From positions 1 through 43,014 of the IMG/VR virus record IMGVR_UViG_3300005663_000094: a stretch of 43,014 nt of DNA; one strand, given 5' to 3'. The stretch is from a virus. This document shows positions 30,719 through 38,451 of the stretch, piece after piece (the stretch's first letter is position 1; each line of letters starts with the position of its first letter). Position numbers and translations under genes: made by a program. The notes below the pieces were generated by a model that saw nothing but the letters and a program-made list of their open reading frames with translations, was not told where the DNA came from and searched no databases.

Positions 30719-30901
30719 ATGTCACAGGGTTACGAAATACGGGAACTTGATAATTTGGCAACTATACCCAAAGCCTTCTTTCAACACAAGGATGGGCGTG
30801 TTGTTGAATTACCTGCTGACCCTCGTAACCTTAACTATTACCTAAGAAAAGGGCTTATCCGTGTTGATAAGCCCTTAAATCTAAAAGGAGGTTTAATATG
30901 A
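30719..30901 (+). CDS. 60-residue protein after the capsid gene
   Basis: A short beta-like protein (AFFQHKDGRVVELPADPRN) whose C-terminal codons encode RKGLIRVDKPLN inside a perfect 11-bp hairpin. It overlaps the next start by 4 nt. It may be a small head-completion factor; function unknown. Confidence 0.75.
   Translation: MSQGYEIRELDNLATIPKAFFQHKDGRVVELPADPRNLNYYLRKGLIRVDKPLNLKGGLI
30849..30876 (+). repeat. 11-bp perfect hairpin in the capsid operon
   Basis: AAGGGCTTATC (30849-30859) pairs with GATAAGCCCTT (30866-30876) around CGTGTT. It lies in the coding sequence of the 60-residue gene and 21 bp before the next start. No T-run of length follows (AAATCTAAAAGG), so it is probably a processing, stability or partial attenuation site downstream of the capsid gene. 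Confidence 0.65.
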
Positions 30902-31737
30902 GTTTCCCAGTAACCACTTATGGGTCTCATAAACAGATACGCCAAGATTGCGGAACTAATAAGCGTGGGCGTATGCTAGGGACTCGTATGGAATTACCCG
31001 ATGGGAGAGTCTTCAGATGGATGAAGTCTAGTGCTGCACTGACGATTGGCAGAGTTTGCGGCTATGTCGCCCAATCGGCTGGACTTGCCAAAGACGGTCT
31101 CCCTTCTGGCTCTGCGGCCAGAACTACTGCTCAATGGGATGCAGGCACATATACCGTTATTGTAGCGACTACCGCTTCAGCTTCTACAGGACTCCATATA
31201 TTTCCCAATCGGTTTGACGATGGTATTTTGTGGATTAACGACCAAGCTGGTGGTGGGCAGATGTTCCAAGTCAAATCGCACGGAGTGTCCACATCTTCAG
31301 GAACTACAGCAGTCACTATCACTATGTATGACGAGGAAATACTTGATATAGCTTTGACCACAGCTTCACAATGGGGTCTGATGGAAAATCTATATTCTAG
31401 GGTTGTTATACATACTGGAACTACTGGTGGCGGGCCTGCGGTTGGCGTAGCCCCAGTTGCTGTTGATTCAGGAGACTACTTCTGGGGGCAGACTTGGGGG
31501 CCTGCTGTTGTGATGCAAGGTGCCACAGCGGCCCTAGATGGTGATAAGGTAGTTGTAATAAACACCACAGGCGGTTCTACAGGCGTTACTGGTGTCGCTG
31601 GTTCTGTCTATGGAGCTAACACTACTAAGTTCACGGAAGGGTGGAAGGAAAGCATTAAAGCCCCAACAGTTGGTTACACACTAACTGCTGGTGGTGCTTC
31701 AGAGTTCACCCTAGTCTTTCTCACTATCGCCCCGTAA
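30898..31737 (+). CDS. Capsid-associated (decoration-like) protein
   Basis: A 279-residue, Gly/Thr/Ala/Val-rich beta protein. The N-terminal part (ELPDGRVFRWMKSSAALTIG) and the long Gly/Thr-rich sheets are typical of head-decoration or minor head proteins located after the capsid gene. AAAGGAGG precedes the start. The precise role is inferred from position. Confidence 0.75.
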   Translation: MSFPVTTYGSHKQIRQDCGTNKRGRMLGTRMELPDGRVFRWMKSSAALTIGRVCGYVAQSAGLAKDGLPSGSAARTTAQWDAGTYTVIVATTASASTGLHIFPNRFDDGILWINDQAGGGQMFQVKSHGVSTSSGTTAVTITMYDEEILDIALTTASQWGLMENLYSRVVIHTGTTGGGPAVGVAPVAVDSGDYFWGQTWGPAVVMQGATAALDGDKVVVINTTGGSTGVTGVAGSVYGANTTKFTEGWKESIKAPTVGYTLTAGGASEFTLVFLTIAP

Positions 31738-31746
31738 AGGAGATAC

Positions 31747-31770
31747 AGGGAGGGGGTAACTCCCCTCCCT
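31747..31770 (+). promoter_or_regulatory. Hairpin bridging a Shine-Dalgarno site and a start codon
   Basis: AGGGAGGGG (31747-31755) pairs perfectly with CCCCTCCCT (31762-31770) around GTAACT. The only good Shine-Dalgarno for the radical SAM gene at 31777 is AAGGAG at 31737-31742, too far in linear sequence. If the hairpin forms, the effective spacing falls to about 10 nt. Confidence 0.6.
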
Positions 31771-31776
31771 GCCCCA

Positions 31777-32679
31777 ATGAATATCAGAAGTGGCAAGATA
31801 ACGATAGAAAACACGAACATATGCCCTGCGAGTTGCACGATTTGTCCGAGAGATAAATATAAACCATCTCTAGGAACGATGGACTTCAATCTGTTTGCTA
31901 AGATAATCAACCAGTGTTCCCGACAAGAAGGGATAGACACAATAGACATTGGGGGTTTCGGAGAGCCGTTTGCTGATAAACTTTTATTTGAGAGATGTGA
32001 ACTTATAAGGAAACGCCTGCCCAAGCCCCAGATATTTACGAGTTCTAACTGTTATTTAATGACACCCGATAAGTATGATGATGTTTGCAAATACATTGAC
32101 TCTCTCAAGATAAGTGTCTATGGGGTTTCAAAAGAAGCCTACGAAGCCTCTCACCGCACCTTAACATATGAAACAACTCGTGATAACATTCTCGGTCTAT
32201 TGGAGAGAAAAGATAAACCATACACAATAGGATTACTTACTCTGAGCGACGATAACCGACACGAGATGGAAGATTGGATTGCATATTGGCAACCCAAACT
32301 AGATGAGGTTTATGTCTGGCTGCCTCATAACTTCGGCGGGTTGATGGATTTCAGAACTATAAATAAACCACAGGTAAGTTGCGGGAGACCATTTAACGGC
32401 CCGCTTTACATTCACTTGGATGGTATAGTTTCAATGTGTTGTCTGGATATAAACAAGAAATTAGTTATCGGGGATATAAATAATCAATCTATAGTAGAGA
32501 TATTTAAGTCTGAGGCGATTAAGAATATAAGGAGAGCACACAGAAGATGTGATTTTAAGGGGCTTTTGTGCGAGAACTGCTGTCAGACAAATTATAATCC
32601 TGATGTTTTAGTTTATGCGTCTAATAAAGAAAGGAAGGTGGGGAAATTAAACTCCAATCTGAAGGTAGTGGCAGCCTGA
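31777..32679 (+). CDS. Radical SAM/SPASM enzyme
   Basis: The 300-residue protein has the CxxxCxxC cluster motif as Cys16, Cys20, Cys23 (ICPASCTICPRD), a GGFGEP GGE-like AdoMet motif, and a C-terminal SPASM-like domain with Cys in CGRPF, MCCLDI and CDFKG-LLCENCC, which would bind auxiliary iron-sulfur clusters. Such enzymes modify peptides or carbohydrates by radical chemistry. It opens the cargo cassette; no precursor peptide is seen nearby, so a sugar or nucleotide-sugar substrate is more likely. The start is the only plausible ATG and relies on the hairpin-bridged site. Confidence 0.9.
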   Translation: MNIRSGKITIENTNICPASCTICPRDKYKPSLGTMDFNLFAKIINQCSRQEGIDTIDIGGFGEPFADKLLFERCELIRKRLPKPQIFTSSNCYLMTPDKYDDVCKYIDSLKISVYGVSKEAYEASHRTLTYETTRDNILGLLERKDKPYTIGLLTLSDDNRHEMEDWIAYWQPKLDEVYVWLPHNFGGLMDFRTINKPQVSCGRPFNGPLYIHLDGIVSMCCLDINKKLVIGDINNQSIVEIFKSEAIKNIRRAHRRCDFKGLLCENCCQTNYNPDVLVYASNKERKVGKLNSNLKVVAA

Positions 32680-33374
32680 GACCGAAGCACCTTGCTATTA
32701 TCCCAGCGAGAGGTGGGTCTAAGAGATTACCTATTAAGAATATTAAACTATTCTGCGGCAAGCCTTTAATTTCATACACGATTGAGGCGGCGTTAAGCGC
32801 AGACTTTATAGATAGGGTCGTTGTTTCCACGGAAGACCCAGAAATTGAGAAAGTTGCTCGTGAGTATGGTGCTGAGGTCGTTATACGACCCCCTGAATTA
32901 GCGGCAGATACATCTCTGGTTCAGGATACCTTAATACATGTTGTAGAAACAGTAGAGAAGGGGGGTTATAAACCTTATTATATAGTTCTCTTAAACCCCA
33001 CATCTCCGTTAAGAGGAAGGGAGCAGATAGATGCAGCGTGCCATATCAACTTACACAGAATGGGCGATTCTCTACTAACTGTAACACCTACTAAATTGTG
33101 TCTATGGGCGACTGATGAAAGCGGAGAAGCGAAAGCTAATTATGACTACCTACACAAAGGAAGGACACAGGATTTAGGATTACAGTATCGTGAGAATGGA
33201 GCTATTTACATTGTCAAGAGAGACGTTTTAATGGAGACAAAGCAATTTATAGGGGGGAAGGTAACGTTGTTCCCAATTTCCCCTACCTGTTCGTTTGATA
33301 TAGATAACCACTTAGATTTCATAGTAGCAGAGAGGGTAATGGATGAAGTTATTGCTAATCAATCCCAAGTCTAA
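32676..33374 (+). CDS. neuA: CMP-nonulosonate (sialic acid) synthetase NeuA
   Basis: The 232-residue frame shows the CTP-binding motif of the NeuA family, AIIPARGGSKRLPIKNIK (7-24), the LLNPTSPLRGR block, and the C-terminal metal motif FDIDNHLDF with Asp208 and Asp210. The enzyme activates a nonulosonic acid with CTP to the CMP-sugar. No ATG, GTG or TTG lies between the upstream in-frame stop and the motif. The best start is CTG at 32676, which overlaps the previous stop as CTGA and gives the normal N-terminal length. ATT at 32646 is an alternative. NeuB lies two genes downstream. Confidence 0.9.
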   Translation: MRPKHLAIIPARGGSKRLPIKNIKLFCGKPLISYTIEAALSADFIDRVVVSTEDPEIEKVAREYGAEVVIRPPELAADTSLVQDTLIHVVETVEKGGYKPYYIVLLNPTSPLRGREQIDAACHINLHRMGDSLLTVTPTKLCLWATDESGEAKANYDYLHKGRTQDLGLQYRENGAIYIVKRDVLMETKQFIGGKVTLFPISPTCSFDIDNHLDFIVAERVMDEVIANQSQV

Positions 33375-34554
33375 GGCTCAAGATGCTTTGCCAATCCCCC
33401 CGCTAGGGATACTGTATCTTGCGGCTTATGTAAGAGACATAGCGGATGTTGAAGTGATTGATGACAATAGGGAACGCCACCGTAATCTTGAAAGCCGAAT
33501 TAGGAATGCGGATATTATCGGATTGACAGGAACTACTAGCCAATACAGCGAAGCCTGTAAATTAGCGGAGTTAGCTAGAAAGCATAACAAGATGGTTATT
33601 TATGGTGGGTCTCACGCCTCAGCTTTACCAGTGGAGTCGCTAGAATATATGGACAAAGTAGTTGTGGGTGAAGGCGAAGTCGCTTTGAGAGATATATTGT
33701 TAGATGGTGGGAATAAGATTGCCCGCAAGCCGTTTATTAAAGACCTTGATACACTCCCATTTCCAGCAAGGGATTTAGTTCCGATAAAAGATTACCCAAC
33801 AAGAGAGTTAAAGAGGTTTGAAGGTGCCTATACACATATGATGACAGGGAGGGGGTGTAATTCTAAATGTGTCTTCTGTTCGTCACCCCAAATGTGGAAA
33901 CGGCCAAGATTGATGAGTGCAAAGAGAGTCTTCGCCGAGATGATGGAAATCTACGAGAAATACGGTATAAAGAATATACACTTCCAGGATGATACGTTTA
34001 CTCTCTCACAAAAGCGTGTCATTGAACTGTGCCACCTCATAGAAGGGAGCGGTGTTGATTTTAAGTGGTCTTGCCAAACACGCCCCGATATGGTTTATGG
34101 GAATTTGGGGCTACTGGAACAAATGGCTAACGCAGGTTGTGTGCAGATAGAGTTTGGTGTTGAGTCGGGTGACGAGAGGTTACTAAAAACAGCCCGAAAG
34201 GGCTACACTAAAGAAGATATAAAAGCAGCCTTTTATCTAGCCAGGCAATCGGGCATTAAGACTTATGGGTTCTTTATTATCGGACTGCCTGGAGAGACAA
34301 TAATAACTTGGCTAAAATCAATCTGGTTTGCGTTAAGGTTGAAAACAGAAAGCGTGTGGACAGTCCTTATGCCCTATCCTGGGACTGCGGTCTATAACCA
34401 AGTTAAAGTCCTAGATACTGATTACTCCAACTGGATGTATAAGAAACCCATTATAAAATCAGGCTATCTCAGCCCTAGAATGTTAAGCACAATGAGATAC
34501 ATCGCAGATAAAATTACCAATGGATTATTTAATAAGGGGACTTATGCGAGTTAA
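33343..34554 (+). CDS. B12-binding-domain radical SAM protein
   Basis: A 403-residue enzyme with an N-terminal cobalamin-binding-like Rossmann region (about 1-130; LLLINPKSKAQDALPIPPLG, IGLTGTTSQYSEA, YGGSHASALP) and a radical SAM barrel with Cys172, Cys176, Cys179 (GCNSKCVFC). The GVESGDERLLKTARKG and GLPGET blocks are typical. B12 radical SAM enzymes often methylate unreactive carbons or rearrange sugars. It overlaps neuA by 32 nt, so it is part of the same cassette. The cobalamin His motif is not evident; cobalamin binding is therefore uncertain. Confidence 0.9.
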   Translation: MKLLLINPKSKAQDALPIPPLGILYLAAYVRDIADVEVIDDNRERHRNLESRIRNADIIGLTGTTSQYSEACKLAELARKHNKMVIYGGSHASALPVESLEYMDKVVVGEGEVALRDILLDGGNKIARKPFIKDLDTLPFPARDLVPIKDYPTRELKRFEGAYTHMMTGRGCNSKCVFCSSPQMWKRPRLMSAKRVFAEMMEIYEKYGIKNIHFQDDTFTLSQKRVIELCHLIEGSGVDFKWSCQTRPDMVYGNLGLLEQMANAGCVQIEFGVESGDERLLKTARKGYTKEDIKAAFYLARQSGIKTYGFFIIGLPGETIITWLKSIWFALRLKTESVWTVLMPYPGTAVYNQVKVLDTDYSNWMYKKPIIKSGYLSPRMLSTMRYIADKITNGLFNKGTYAS

Positions 34555-34674
34555 AGGCGGGAGCTAGGGTCTGGCCCTCTAAACCCTAACTCCTCTAGAT
34601 ACCGAGGGTTATCCCTTTCTCGCAGGCCTTACGATTTACTGTGTCGCCTTCGCACAGCGATATCATATAAAGGC
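34546..34674 (+). promoter_or_regulatory. Structured leader before neuB
   Basis: GCGAG (34546-34550) pairs with CTCGC (34619-34623). Inside are GGAG-C-TAGGGT/ACCCTA-A-CTCC (34560-34593, one mismatch) and AGGG-TTAT-CCCT (near 34605-34616), making a three-way junction. A second unit has GCCTT/AAGGC (34626-34630, 34670-34674) around CTGTG/CACAG (34639-34657). No gene fits here. It ends about 25 nt before the neuB start. Confidence 0.5.
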
Positions 34675-34699
34675 TACCACACTATAAGGAGTTTGTCAA

Positions 34700-35560
34700 G
34701 TGCTAGTTAAAATAGGCAACAAGTTAATAGGTGAAGGCAACCCCTGTTTTATAGTAGCTGACATAGGGATTAACCATAACGGGTCAATGAAAATCGCCAA
34801 GCAACTTATCAAAGCAGCATACAAAGCTGGTTGTGATGCGGTGAAATTCCAGAAGAGAACCATAGATGTTGTCTATACCAAAGAGGAGTTGGATAAACCG
34901 AGAGAAACTCCATTCGGTAAAACTAACAGAGAGTTAAAGGAACACCTAGAGTTTAGCCGTCAAGATTATGTGGATATTGACTATTACTGTAGAGAGTTGG
35001 GTATTCTGTGGTTCGCCTCTAGTTGGGACATAGAGTCGGTGGATTTTATAGAACGGTTTAACCCGCCGTGCCATAAGATTGCTTCCCCCCTGTTGACACA
35101 CACCCTATTACTAGAACGCCTGAGAGCCACAGGGAGACCACTAATCCTCTCAATAGGTATGAGCACACCAAGCGAAATAGAGGGGGCTGTTTTACAGCTT
35201 GATGAGGATAACTTAATTATATTACAATGCACCTCTACTTACCCCTGTGCTATTAGCGAATTAAACCTAAACGTTATCCGTGAACTTAAGGCATTATACA
35301 GACTTCCTGTGGGATATTCGGGGCACGAAGTGGGGTTAGCAACGACGGTAGCAGCGGTCGCCTTGGGTGCTAAGATGGTTGAGAGACATATTACTTTAGA
35401 CAGGGCAATGTGGGGGTCAGACCAAGCAGCATCTGTAGAACCTTTGGGATTTGAAAGATTGGTTAAATACATCCATTCGGTAGAAGGGGCTATGGGTGAT
35501 GGGATGAAAATAGTTTACGATAGTGAGGTGGCGGTGAGAGAAAAACTAAGGAGAGTATGA
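34700..35560 (+). CDS. neuB: N-acetylneuraminate-type synthase NeuB, SAF domain missing
   Basis: The 286-residue protein is the TIM-barrel synthase that condenses a hexose derivative with phosphoenolpyruvate. Motifs: ADIGINHNG at 20-28, KFQ at 49-51, HKIAS at 125-129, TSTYP at 178-182, YSGHE with His209 and VERHITLDR with His230, the two expected metal ligands. The first motif has Asp21 where Glu is usual. The family is normally about 340-350 residues because of a C-terminal antifreeze-like (SAF) domain; this one ends right after the barrel. The start is GTG with AAGGAG nine bases upstream. The sugar product (sialic, legionaminic or other) cannot be told. Confidence 0.92.
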   Translation: MLVKIGNKLIGEGNPCFIVADIGINHNGSMKIAKQLIKAAYKAGCDAVKFQKRTIDVVYTKEELDKPRETPFGKTNRELKEHLEFSRQDYVDIDYYCRELGILWFASSWDIESVDFIERFNPPCHKIASPLLTHTLLLERLRATGRPLILSIGMSTPSEIEGAVLQLDEDNLIILQCTSTYPCAISELNLNVIRELKALYRLPVGYSGHEVGLATTVAAVALGAKMVERHITLDRAMWGSDQAASVEPLGFERLVKYIHSVEGAMGDGMKIVYDSEVAVREKLRRV

Positions 35561-35916
35561 ACATAGAATGGTTTAACGAAATCAAGAAGAAGTGGGGTGA
35601 GGAAATATGGTTGGTAAACGAAGAATATTGTGGGAAGTTGCTCTTAATCAAACAGGGTGCGGAGAGTTCTTGCCATTATCATCCGAAGAAAAAGGAAACA
35701 TTCTACTGCCTGGAGGGGTTTGTTAAGCTCACAATACAGGGGAAAGAGTATAATCTAGCCCCTATGTTAAGACCGAAAACCATCTTGCCGAATGAATTAC
35801 ATAAATTCAAAGGTATATCCGATGCGGTCATTATAGAAATAAGCACACACCACGATGACGAAGACGTTATTCGTCTATCAGAGTCAAGGGGGGCGGATGG
35901 GAATACCCCCGATTAA
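35557..35916 (+). CDS. Small cupin protein
   Basis: A 119-residue single-domain cupin. Motif 1 has His40, His42 and Glu47 (CHYHPKKKETFYCLEG); motif 2 has His82 (PNELHKFKG). Such one-domain cupins occur in nonulosonic acid gene clusters and may be sugar isomerases or tailoring enzymes. Translationally coupled to neuB (ATGA). The substrate is unknown. Confidence 0.88.
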   Translation: MNIEWFNEIKKKWGEEIWLVNEEYCGKLLLIKQGAESSCHYHPKKKETFYCLEGFVKLTIQGKEYNLAPMLRPKTILPNELHKFKGISDAVIIEISTHHDDEDVIRLSESRGADGNTPD

Positions 35917-36460
35917 AATTGATATAGGGTGTGGGAACAGACCCAAGAGGGGGTTTATGGGGATTGACATCTTCAACGGGGCCAATGTCACGATATGTTG
36001 GGATGTTACCAAAGGATTACCATTTACAACGAGCACTGTGGATGAGGTTTATTCCGACCACTTCTTTGAGCATTTATGTATAGAAGATGTCCAGAAGTTA
36101 ATGGGAGAGATACATAGAGTATGCAAACCAAACGCTCTGGTAGAAATAAGAGTCCCCCATTTTAGCGGGTTTACAAACTTTTATGAATTTCACAAGACAT
36201 CATATAGGCATAATTCGTTTGCAGAATACACGAACACTTGGGGGATGTGGGATTCCAAGTATCAATTTGAATTACTCAGTGATAAGATAAACCTTGTCAA
36301 TCGTCAGAGTCCTAAAAACCATAGAGTAACGAAGTATTATCTCTGGAACTATCCGATGGAATGGATTGTAAATAAGATGAAGTTAGTTTATGAAACGACA
36401 GGGTGGTGCCACATATTTCCAGCTTGGGAGATAATTTTTAAGATGAAAGTAAGAAAATGA
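35897..36460 (+). CDS. Class I SAM-dependent methyltransferase
   Basis: From Met at 35897 (AAGGGGGG just upstream) the product is 187 residues. It has the AdoMet-binding motif IDIGCGNRPKRG at 8-19, an acidic strand end (GIDIF), the DEVYSDHFFEHL block at 49-60 and HRVCKPNALVEI. This is a small Rossmann methyltransferase, likely acting on a sugar, lipid or protein substrate in the cassette. It overlaps the cupin gene by 20 nt. Confidence 0.88.
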   Translation: MGIPPIKIDIGCGNRPKRGFMGIDIFNGANVTICWDVTKGLPFTTSTVDEVYSDHFFEHLCIEDVQKLMGEIHRVCKPNALVEIRVPHFSGFTNFYEFHKTSYRHNSFAEYTNTWGMWDSKYQFELLSDKINLVNRQSPKNHRVTKYYLWNYPMEWIVNKMKLVYETTGWCHIFPAWEIIFKMKVRK

Positions 36461-37041
36461 AAGAAGTTATTTTGCTTGGTATGGGGGCTACTCTGATAAA
36501 ATGCCCTTACGATACAGAGGTGTGGGGAGTAAACAAGGTCTATAGAATGGCTAGGAAGTTAGATAAGTTATTTATCACCGATAGAAGATACTACCCTGAC
36601 GGAACTCCTAGCTGGGACTTTGACGAGTTAAACTCTTTGAATATACCTATTGTTAGTTTACACCGATACCCCGAAATAAAGAAACTTGTCCGTTATCCAT
36701 ACAGTAAAGTCATAGAACGATTTGGTGGGATGGGGTATGAGTTCTTCACTAATTCAATCTGCTATATGATAGCCTACGCCCTTTATAAAGGTTATGAGAA
36801 AATCAGAATGTATGGCGTAGATATGTCAGACCAGAAAGAATATATCCTAGAAAGGGGGGGGGTGGAATACTGGGTTGGAAGGGCAGAGGGGATGGGTGTG
36901 GTGATGGAAAATACTAAGGGTTCTACCGTCTGTAAACCACCTATGGGTGTTCCCTATGGGTTTAAGTTACATATAGACTATAAAGAAATAGACCCCGACA
37001 ATCTATTAGGGAGAAAGAGATGCAAATCTGGTTGCCAATAA
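36457..37041 (+). CDS. DUF115-like sugar-transfer-related protein
   Basis: A 194-residue protein with VILLGMGATL at the N-terminus, a LFITDRRYY strand, and the block TNSICYMIAYALYKGYEKIR followed by MYGVDMSDQKEY and VEYWVGRAEGMG. This pattern is shared with DUF115/MAF-type flagellin glycosyl-transferase-related proteins and phage relatives of unknown function. Next to CMP-sugar synthesis it is the best candidate for a transferase step; that is inference. Confidence 0.7.
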   Translation: MKEVILLGMGATLIKCPYDTEVWGVNKVYRMARKLDKLFITDRRYYPDGTPSWDFDELNSLNIPIVSLHRYPEIKKLVRYPYSKVIERFGGMGYEFFTNSICYMIAYALYKGYEKIRMYGVDMSDQKEYILERGGVEYWVGRAEGMGVVMENTKGSTVCKPPMGVPYGFKLHIDYKEIDPDNLLGRKRCKSGCQ

Positions 37042-37250
37042 GCTACGGTGGGAGAACAAGAAACATTTTAATCCCCTATTCACATAGTATAGATGAGTCT
37101 CAACTTAACGATATTGTCCAATGGCAGACGGAAAAGACATTAGACGAGTTAAAGAAACTCCCGCCTAAACCAGTAAGAACAATTTCTAAAGAAGATGTCG
37201 GAGAAATACTAAAAGACTATATGAAGTTTTTAAGGAGGGAAAATGGCTGA
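37020..37250 (+). CDS. Hypothetical 76-residue protein
   Basis: A small protein (MQIWLPISYGGRTRNILIPY) with a charged helical C-terminus. It overlaps the previous gene by 22 nt and the next by 8 nt, bridging the cargo cassette and the tail genes. Function unknown. Confidence 0.75.
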   Translation: MQIWLPISYGGRTRNILIPYSHSIDESQLNDIVQWQTEKTLDELKKLPPKPVRTISKEDVGEILKDYMKFLRRENG

Positions 37251-37554
37251 ATATGACATCTCGGAACTAACACCTTCGGACTACGCTATTGTAACCGTAA
37301 GTAGCACAGCACTGACCTTAGCCAATACATCGCCCGCTATGCCCTCAGGAACGAAACAAGCCGTTATTACAGTTGAGGACGACCAAGTGAGGTATAGAGA
37401 AGATGGCACATCCCCGACAGCTTCAGAGGGGCATCTATTGGAAGCGGGCGATGTATTGCAGTATCTTGGCGGAAGCCACGAACAGACATTGGCTGCGGTA
37501 AAGTTCATAAGAGTAACAGCGGATGCCAAATTAAAGGTGAGTTACTACAAATAG
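37243..37554 (+). CDS. Small beta-rich structural protein
   Basis: A 103-residue, Thr/Ser/Ala-rich beta protein (IVTVSSTALTLANTSPAMPS; FIRVTADAKLKVSYYK at the end). Proteins like this are usually minor head or tail decorations. AAGGAGGGAAA precedes the ATG. No enzymatic motif. Confidence 0.72.
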   Translation: MAEYDISELTPSDYAIVTVSSTALTLANTSPAMPSGTKQAVITVEDDQVRYREDGTSPTASEGHLLEAGDVLQYLGGSHEQTLAAVKFIRVTADAKLKVSYYK

Positions 37555-37562
37555 GAGAAGAT

Positions 37563-38240
37563 ATGAATAGACCAAATAGAATTGTAAGAGTTGGCGGTGG
37601 AACCTTTACAGCCCGCAGAAGTGCATTGGGAAGGTTCAAAGAGCTTGAAGTAGATACTAACTCTGCTTGGTCGGCAACGAATGTGGGTAGCGGTAGTATA
37701 GTAGCAACAGACCCATTGGGTAAGATACTACGGACTGGTGCTACTGCTAACTCCTCAACATTCAATCGTACCCGCCCCTACGGTCTTAACGGGGATGTAG
37801 CGAATCGTAACTATTTTGATTACGACAAAGCATTATCGCTCTTTTTCTCCGTATGCCGTTATATAACTGATGCCGAAGCAGTCTCCCGAGTTCAGATGAA
37901 GGATGCTGATGGTATCGGAGTTCTGGGTGAGAAGGGCATAGGTCTACAGCTTGATAATCTGGCTCTGACTGGTGAAGCCTACGGGGCATCAAGGGGGACT
38001 GTAGATTTAAGCACTTCTCTTACAATTGAGAAGATGGCTTGGGTAGAGATACGGCTCACTTCTACTGGAGTGGAGTTCTTTGTAGATAATGTCTCTAAAG
38101 GTTCCATTACAACAGCTGATAAGTTCCCCACTGGTGACGGGGCAGCAGCAGGAAGAATTGCCTCCAGCCACGCCAACGGTGGAACAGGCACAAACTCCGA
38201 TTTTGAGCCAAGCAAAATAACAGTCTTACAGGAGTTATAA
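37563..38240 (+). CDS. Beta-rich tail/decoration protein, lectin-like
   Basis: A 225-residue protein with an outline similar to jelly-roll/concanavalin-like domains found in phage fibres (WVEIRLTSTGVEFFVDNVSK at about 160-179). TAGGAGAAGAT precedes the start. Binding of host surface sugar is an inference from fold-like pattern, not a recognised family. Confidence 0.65.
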   Translation: MNRPNRIVRVGGGTFTARRSALGRFKELEVDTNSAWSATNVGSGSIVATDPLGKILRTGATANSSTFNRTRPYGLNGDVANRNYFDYDKALSLFFSVCRYITDAEAVSRVQMKDADGIGVLGEKGIGLQLDNLALTGEAYGASRGTVDLSTSLTIEKMAWVEIRLTSTGVEFFVDNVSKGSITTADKFPTGDGAAAGRIASSHANGGTGTNSDFEPSKITVLQEL

Positions 38241-38241
38241 G

Positions 38242-38451
38242 ATGAAGTTACTTCTTGAAAAGTTACAAGTAGTATGGGGTAGTTCACCAGTTGAGCTTGA
38301 AAAGGTATTCGGGCTTAAAAGGGGTGATATAAGCGAAGTAACCTGGGGTTCTGGAGACAATGTAGAAATCAAAACATCGCTTTATCTATCAACTAACCAG
38401 AAGAAGGCGATAGAAACTAAACTGGGTATGCGGATAATCTCGGAGGAATAA
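38242..38451 (+). CDS. Hypothetical 69-residue protein
   Basis: A short protein (KLQVVWGSSPVELEKVFGL) with a helical end. It starts right behind the previous gene and its TAA directly abuts the next ATG. Likely a virion assembly factor; function unknown. Confidence 0.7.
   Translation: MKLLLEKLQVVWGSSPVELEKVFGLKRGDISEVTWGSGDNVEIKTSLYLSTNQKKAIETKLGMRIISEE

Noticed and set aside
34546-34623. A tRNA with a CTCTAAA (amber) loop before neuB
   Set aside because: The size is right and the loop matches, but the flanking bases do not pair as an anticodon stem and the T-like hairpin has a 4-nt loop.
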